A stretch of DNA of 27,270 bases from Phallusia fumigata (taxonomy: Eukaryota; Chordata; Ascidiacea; Phlebobranchia; Ascidiidae): contig QXVZ01016945.1 in NCBI GenBank assembly GCA_008931825.1, positions 1 to 27,270 on the forward strand, given 5' to 3'. The position numbers and the translations under genes were made by a program. Position 1 is the first letter of the stretch. The number at the start of each line of letters is the position of its first letter. The notes below the pieces were generated by a model. The model worked only from the letters and a program-made list of their open reading frames with translations, was not told where the DNA came from and did no database searches. This document shows, piece by piece, positions 21,101 to 27,270 of the stretch.

Positions 21101-24100
21101 ATGATTGTTTCCGCTGGCAGAAACGCATGGGTCCCCACACATGCAAAGTTCCACATATTGCGTTTTTCTGAAAACATGCCCAGGCTATAGATGTAAACAA
21201 AGCATTCAGCGCACCACAAAAACATGTGTTACAAACTGTCCAAGCTGCATCAACTTTGGACATTGTTAAATAACAGTACACATTTTNTACACAAATGGGA
21301 CTATAGTATCGGGGCTACAGGGCAGCTACTAGGTTGTTTGATCATCCACAAGTCTTTCACAGACATCAAACAGCCTTTAATCACGATAAAAAAACAAGGG
21401 AAAAAATATGTGTCCTCTTTAGAAACACAATTATTTGACAGCACATACAAAGGTTAACAAAACTTGGTACATAACAAATACCTCCATCATTTGTAGTTTT
21501 TCAGGGTAAGCAAGATCACCAGGTGATGGTTTGTAGCCTAGAATTTCGTCCCTGATGTATATGTTAGCTCGATACACCAAGCGTTCCTGCACATCTTCAA
21601 GCATTTGAAGAGTAATGGAATGGAAGGCTTGAAGCTGCTCAGCTGCAGACCAATGAGATAAGTTACAGCACTTTGAATNTGTTAGCTCGATACACCAAGC
21701 GTTCCTGCACATCTTCAAGCATTTGAAGAGTAATGGAATGGAAGGCTTGAAGCTGCTCAGCTGCAGACCAATGAGATAAGTTACAGCACTTTGATTCATT
21801 AAAAAAATGTTTAGTCCCAAAATACAAACTTTCCACAAAAAGAATTTACATGTTCACCATACAGTAAGGTTTAAACATTATTCAAGTCAGAGGTTCTTAT
21901 CAAAGGGTTCGATTATGGTCCTTTAAATTACCAAATTGTAGCAAATTTTTTTGTCATGTTTTTCTTACAATTAGTTGCAAAAACAGAACGATCTTTATTT
22001 TTGCATGTTGAAATCGACATTGAAAGTGGAAATGGGACCCTGGGTTTATGTACATCCTAAATATTTTGTATTGAAGCAAGGATGGCAGTCGGTATGCAGC
22101 AAATATTGTTAAAACATGCAGAATGTTTTTGACATTTGGTATGGCATGGTCGTTGAAATGAAGTATGTGGTACCCACACCTCAATGCTTTTCTTATCCGG
22201 GGATTTTTTAATTTGGTTCCGAAATCCCAACCCAGATTAAAAGGTTACAGCCACTGATTCATATCCCTATTGTGATGCAATAATGAACATTATGTGACAA
22301 TAAAACATCAGTAAATTTATAACTGGATTCAGTTGATGTTGTTTCAGTTTTTATTCCGTTTCCTTTTAAACTTACTTAATTGAAATTGGTACCTTTTTTG
22401 TAGTATTTTTGTGTATTGGGGTTCGACGAATGGTTGGAAAATTGTAGGGGTTTGGCCCAATAAAAAAGGTCAAGAACTATTGATTTAAGTGATGTTTTTT
22501 ACAAGGTAATAATGTTGTAACATTTTTAAACCATATGCAACAAAAACAGTTCGTATCAAGAACATCGACTCAAAATGGAACAGCAACGAACAGTTAGTTT
22601 TTTAGTTTAAGACTGGACAGCTTAGAGCTGTAATACTTAAGTTTTATTGTTAATAAGGGTACACATTTTTCAGTACATTCATTACATAGCCACAGGTGAT
22701 ATGTAGCACTGGATAAAAACAACAATACATTGAAAAAAGTGCCTACGGTTATTCTGAACATGGTCATCTATCATCTCAGTTTTCAAAATGGTACAAAGTT
22801 CTGCCAGTGTCTCCAGATGGTACACATGGATGATAAGAGGTCGCAGCAAGTCATAAAGGTTTCCACATAAACGAAGGAGCATTTCACTAAACACAAAGTA
22901 CATGCAGATAAACAGCAATACTTGTTTTGAGATCAGATTTGTTTTAAACCTAACTTACTGCAGTTTGGGTGAGTTTGCGGAGAAGAAATGTCCATAGAGT
23001 TGGTACTCATCCTCACAAACATGAACCATGAAAGCACATCCACTTCTCACCAATGCACACTGATCCTTTATCCATAAAACATAGCCTAATTTGAATTTTG
23101 TATGATAATGCATTTCCAATGCCAATAGTGGTCCACAATCCTCTTTCATTTTACCAACAAGTTTTGAAAATTTAGATTGCCAGTTTGCACATCTTGCTTT
23201 CCTAACTTTTTGCCTTTTTCAAATTTTGTTGTCATAAATGTATTTGGAATACTTTATGCTGATTTTCAAATGTACAGATACAAATGTACAGATGTACATA
23301 TATTTGGTCACACCTGTTTATTTAGGTTCACCAGTTCAGCCATTGCTGAGGTAACGGAGGGAGCAAGTAAAGTTTCCCGTTGTGAGAAGTAACAACTATG
23401 AACATCTGACAGGAGAAACTGATACCTGAAAAAACAGCAACAACTATTTGACAGAAAACATAAACAGCTTAAAATAGTGATAGTGTCTGACAGTTAGATG
23501 TAAAGTTTTAAAATACAAAAAAACATTGTGTTGTGACATGTTTGTGCAATTATAAACATACCGGTCATTCTTTTGGACGCGTTGTTCAATTTGTTCCATC
23601 AGACTTTTAATTCTTGGTGCATTTGTTCGAAATTTTCCATAGTACAAGGTAAAAGCATCATCTGCAGTTGATGAGGATGTGGCAGTTTCATTCTGCAAAA
23701 TATTTTAAATAAATTATAGTTCCTTGACAATAGTACGTCTTCTGCAGTTGTGATTTAGGGTTGGCAGGTTGTATCTGTACAAAAAAGTTTCATTCGACAA
23801 GTAAAGTACTTACTTTTCTATACTGTATGGTTTGGGTTGTGCTTTCTAGTGATTTAACTACATATGCTTTAATCATTTCCAAAGCAGAAAGCAGTGCGGC
23901 TTTGTACTTCTCCATGTAGACAGAACTTTCTTTGTACATTGGCTGCAAACACAAACCAAAACATAAACTGACACTACTGGCAGGTATCACAACCTATGCA
24001 TAAAATCTATTACTTATACTTGAACTAGTAATTTTTAGGGTAAAATACAGTGTTTCTGCTTTAGGAAATATCTTACATGTGCTTTCATGAACTCAATGCA

Positions 24101-24836
24101 TTCATCCATCCTTGTGAGCATAGCTTGAAATGATTCTCCAGTTACTTGTAAGCTCGGAGAAGACAATTTCTAAACATACACCAGTATAGATATTCTATGC
24201 TAACAGTAATAGAAATACAAAAATGATAACTGCAGTCGATTGTATAGCTGCTATTATTGGTACTCAACTGTTTTAAATCTTTCCAGCTCACTAAAATATT
24301 CCAGATTTTCATGAATCGACTCAGCAGTATTAATAAGTGCGGTTTGATCTGCTAGAAGATGTTCACACGCTTCATGCAGGGCATTTGTCTTTGTTGAAAC
24401 GAACACATACTGCAAATAACAAGAACTTCACATAAATATCCACAATTCTAAGTTAAAAATTTATCAAACTAATTGTCACTGCTTTAAAGATTTTGAGGCC
24501 TTAAAAATTGACAAAAAACTTTGACATAAATGTTAATGATGAAACAGAATCACCCTCTTTCCACATGGTAATGTGTTATGGCTCTCTTACACATAAAAGG
24601 TGTTTTGGCAAATATACAATGCTTCAAAAACAAATTCTTGGTTGATTGCAAAGTAACCTAAAGCAGTTTTAAACCTCTTTTTCCAATTTATCGAGAAAAT
24701 CCAAAGCTTTGTCAACATCTTCTGTTATATGATTGCAATATTGTTGATGTTCTCGTAAATCATTTAAGTGCTTTATATATCCCTCTGCTTCCATTCTGGC
24801 CATCTCTTCTTCCACTTTTGAGAACCAACCGTAAAA
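18200..24836 (-). CDS. COG3: COG3, conserved oligomeric Golgi complex subunit 3 (5' end missing)
   Basis: Eighteen GT-AG exons: 24675-24836, 24269-24409, 24077-24169, 23814-23942, 23562-23692, 23314-23425, 22959-23065, 22747-22886, 21482-21642, 20165-20282, 19978-20105, 19681-19815, 19499-19616, 19297-19441, 19162-19243, 18857-18935, 18439-18566, 18200-18328. Phases agree throughout, giving 745 aa. Diagnostic stretches shared with vertebrate COG3 include [90 protein letters not shown] and [11 protein letters not shown]3 is a lobe A subunit of the COG tether that returns Golgi enzymes by intra-Golgi retrograde transport. The first exon seen starts at FYGWF, so roughly the first 100 residues of the human protein have no counterpart here. 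Two donors are weak (GTTTAA at exon 1, GTTGAG at exon 2). An N-linked artefact duplicates part of exon 9. Confidence 0.95.
20283..21481 (-). other. repeat-filled COG3 intron
   Basis: This intron holds a short hAT-like MITE (20490-20605), two diverged copies of a module found again at 24985-25090 (near 20690-20800 and 20985-21160), and sequence related to the tandem array at 25209-25750. A lone N at 21287 has no flanking repeat. Confidence 0.6.
20490..20605. mobile_element. 116-bp MITE with hAT-like inverted ends
   Basis: The left end reads CAGTGGTTTCAAACA; the right end on the other strand reads CAGTGGTTGCCAACC, which agrees at 12 of 15 positions. CAGTGGTT ends are typical of hAT-superfamily elements. 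The interior is 90 bp or less and non-coding. A clean 8-bp target duplication is not visible, so the copy is probably old. Confidence 0.55.
21562..21794. repeat. 115-bp direct repeat around a single N (assembly artefact)
   Basis: 21562-21676 and 21680-21794 are identical, with the N at 21679 between them. The second copy holds only part of COG3 exon 9. The intact exon is 21482-21642, so gene models should ignore the upstream partial copy. Confidence 0.85.
21795..22746 (-). other. COG3 intron with decayed transposon-end fragments
   Basis: GGTTACAGCCACTG near 22245 and GGTCAAGAACTATTG near 22470 both resemble right-hand ends of hAT-type elements. No matching left ends are clear. No exon is seen between COG3 exons 8 and 9. 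Confidence 0.4.
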
Positions 24837-24889
24837 CTGCAAAAAAGTCAGTTTTTATTATTTTGTAATCACTCAAATATCCCAACAAA

Positions 24890-25100
24890 ATGTTTATCAA
24901 ACTAGAAGGGTGGCTTTCACCATACCCCCCTTCCATATACACTATTACCTTATTTAAAAATGCATGTATATTTACCATGTCATTTCACATTGGGTCCCAT
25001 AGTTACTTACGCTTTTTATAACATGATTGTTTCTGCAGGCAAAAACGCATTGGTCCCCACCCATGCAAAGTTGTAGAAATTGTGGTTCACTACAATGTAT
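24890..25100. repeat. dispersed repeat module shared with the COG3 intron
   Basis: The text from ACTAGAAGGGTGGCTT through ACATGATTGTTTCTGC to CCCATGCAAAGTT matches 20980-21150 with moderate divergence and the same orientation. A further weak copy is near 25855-25930. Confidence 0.6.
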
Positions 25101-25208
25101 GTACAGAACAGAAGCAGATACTTTTTTCTTTCATTTATGTAAACAGAAAATGAATCACAGAATTATTAATATAAGTAACCATGACCCAACTTACAAACTT
25201 TAAAAGGC

Positions 25209-25755
25209 TAGTTAACTGCCAGGGTTATAGGGTAAACACAGCAACAAATTCACCATGATGACATGTTATACAAACTGTCTATACTTCATCTAATTCAGAT
25301 ATTTTTTTATTAATTTGACCCATTTAAGGGGCCTAGTGTGATATCTGCTTAAGCTCTAGCATATGAAACACTTCAATTACTGCACCACAATGATATGTTA
25401 TACAAACTGTTCAAATTTCATCCAATTCGGAAAATGTATAACAACTTGACCCATTTTAGGGGGCTAGCCCGGTAACTGCTGGGGCTATGGGGTAAAACAT
25501 ATAAATTATTGCACCACAATGACATGTTATACAAACAGTCCAAAAATCAGTCAATTCGAACATTGTTTAGCTATTTGCCCCATTTAGGGGGCTAGTGGGG
25601 TAACTGCTGGGTCTATAGGGTAAAAAACATTAATTATTGCACCATAATGACATGTTATACAAACTGTCCAAATTTCATCCTATTCGGAGAACATTTAAAA
25701 TTTGCCCCAATTTAGGGGGCTAGTGGGGTAACTGCTGGGGTTATGGGGTTAAACT
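25209..25755. repeat. tandem array, unit about 130 bp, four or more copies
   Basis: A unit marked by CACCA-AATGACATGTTATACAAACTGTCC and, later, GGGGCTAGTGGGGTAACTGCTGGG recurs. The marker starts at 25251, 25383, 25512 and 25640, giving spacings of 132, 129 and 128 bp. Diverged single units lie in the COG3 intron near 20810 and 21215. Confidence 0.75.
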
Positions 25756-26659
25756 AAACTCATGACACACCGCCTTGACCATATCTACCAGCTTTTCAAT
25801 ATATTGGCACATATAACATTCCTTTCTTAAAACATAAAGATATTCATGAGCTGCAGTACACTGGGTCCCTAATCATATTGGTATTTTATAACGTATTTAT
25901 TCTTGCTAGCAACAATGGCCCCCATATACATGCTGTTGTTAATTGGTAGTGGTGTTATAGTGTACGATGAATTTTACAATAGGCCTGGAAACAGGCTGAA
26001 TTGTTTGACCACTAAAAAGACAGACGAGATTACGTCCTAGTAAATCGACTTGTGTGTTAATGTTTTGCAGATTGTTGATTTTTTGAAATCGTTGGTTNGA
26101 GATTACGTCCTAGTAAATCGACATGTGTGTTAATGTTTTGCAGATTGTTGATTTTTTGAAATCGTTGGTTTAAAGTTTTGTTATGTCAAACGATTGTCAT
26201 TAAATTTGTAGGATTTTTATCGTTTCAATAAAATCATTCAACAGTATTTCTAGGATTTTCTTCTTGCATCAATTGGTCCAAAGCAATTTATCCAAACATT
26301 AAATAAGACGTCACCGGGATAGATTAAACAGTTACAACCAGGGTAAAATTGGGCTGGTTTTGGGATTGTTTTGGATTTTCTTTGTTTGGGCGATTTTTGG
26401 GCTGGTTTTGACGAGGTGTTGGGCGATTTGTGAGAATTTGACCTGGCAACACTGCATATGATCAACTGGGTTTATTCCATTGCTTGCCTCTTTATGTTGA
26501 GGTAATAGTTTCACTTACACTAAGCACATTAGACAGACATAGACGGAATGCATGCAAAGTATGGAACACAGGCCATGCTTGACTAAATTTTTTTGGGGGT
26601 CCATGACTACTTTGTTCGCATCGCTGCTCGGGTCAGAAACTCATAATTAAAAAAGGCTG
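25756..26659. other. no recognisable gene; first COG3 exon not found
   Basis: I searched the minus strand for a COG3 N-terminal exon and recognised none. The Lys- and Pro-rich frames at 26250-26514 come from a G/T-rich low-complexity stretch (repeated GGGCTGGTTTTG) and are not convincing genes. Confidence 0.5.
26026..26170. repeat. 72-bp direct repeat around a single N (assembly artefact)
   Basis: 26026-26097 and 26099-26170 match over 72 bp with one difference (CTTGTGTG against CATGTGTG), separated by the N at 26098. Confidence 0.85.
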
Positions 26660-27270
26660 TGAGCACAGGCGGATCTAGAAAAAACTTGAGGAGGGTGTTC
26701 ATGCATAGGCACCCAATTGCGAAAATCGGTGGAAAGGCAGAACTTATTTAGACATAAGATATAGTAAAAAACATAATGTCGTCAGTCACAATGCTTTGCC
26801 CAAGGTGCTATGTACAGCAATTTTACATTTTATTGTCACGTAAAAAAACGCATTATGACGTAACAAAGCGCGCCAATCGTTGCCGTTACGATCCCAGGCC
26901 ATCTATGTGCAGTCGCACAGTTTTTGTCACACGAGACAAATATACATCTCTAGCTGCTCAACAAATTTTATGAGTCAAATTCTGGTTGCAGATGGCAGAC
27001 GGTTATGGCGTCTCGAACACAATATAACGTTTAAATCCAAAGGATAACGTTGCTAGCAAAACTGACTGACCTTCTTTCAACCTACATGAAGTATCAACAT
27101 AATCACAACGTAAACATTACATTGTGATGTAAAAAATCACAATGTAAAAATTTAACAACGATCAACTTTGTGTTTCAGCAAACTAAGAGGTAACATCGTG
27201 ACCTTAACCAAACTTGCAGTGTCGTCACAGACGTTAATAAAATCCCACAAGGAAATTTCATGCCAAAAGT
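26660..27270. repeat. dispersed repeat, copy 2, running off the window
   Basis: This is the partner of 9915-10515. It is preceded by CACAGGCGGATCTAGA (26663-26678), which resembles the GGCGGATC start of many non-autonomous DNA transposons; copy 1 lacks this part. It has no coding capacity. Confidence 0.6.

Noticed and set aside
26250..26514. Lys- and Pro-rich minus-strand frames as a COG3 first exon or a small gene
   Set aside because: They arise from repeated GGGCTGGTTTTG-type text, and nothing in them resembles the COG3 N-terminus.
1..27270. CRISPR array, operon or prokaryotic system
   Set aside because: The genes are intron-rich and eukaryotic; the only regular repeats are the 130-bp array and the N-linked duplications, none with CRISPR spacing.

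Overview
This is an AT-rich animal nuclear DNA window. Its genes are split by many short GT-AG introns. The residue-level match of one gene to vertebrate COG3, the compact introns and a private tandem GPCR family fit a tunicate such as Ciona; the species is an inference. Every gene I can support is on the minus strand, so transcription runs from high to low coordinates.

Layout from low to high coordinates: 1-1127 has no recognisable gene, only candidate poly(A) signals near 965 and 1065. 1128-3894 is GPCR-1 (six exons, 574 aa). 4193-4435 is a conserved upstream block. 4700-5226 is a decayed DNA-level copy of the last three exons of COG3. 5576-8586 is GPCR-2 (six exons, 501 aa, tail cut by a frameshift). 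8828-9055 is its upstream block. 9915-10515 is one copy of a dispersed repeat. 12178-16963 is GPCR-3 (six exons, 484 aa to an in-frame TAA that is followed by 76 more open, conserved codons). 17227-17482 is its upstream block. 18200-24836 is COG3 (18 exons, 745 aa, first exon or exons not found). 24890-25755 holds a repeat family with a roughly 130-bp tandem array. 26660-27270 is a second copy of the dispersed repeat.

The three receptors are tandem paralogues with matching exon lengths (255, 204 and 217 nt, then a variable loop exon, then 138 nt). The duplicated unit seems to have been a COG3 3' end plus a receptor: the intact COG3 end lies just upstream of GPCR-3 and a dead COG3 end lies in the same place upstream of GPCR-1. 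The receptors share a long third intracellular loop that is mostly divergent but carries short invariant motifs. Two of the three have damaged C-terminal tails, so the family is turning over. COG3 is a housekeeping Golgi tethering subunit with no evident functional link to the receptors.

Four of the five single-N positions sit between near-identical direct repeats of 72-135 bp. These look like unmerged contig or haplotype overlaps, not biology, and they affect an intron of GPCR-1 and an exon of COG3.
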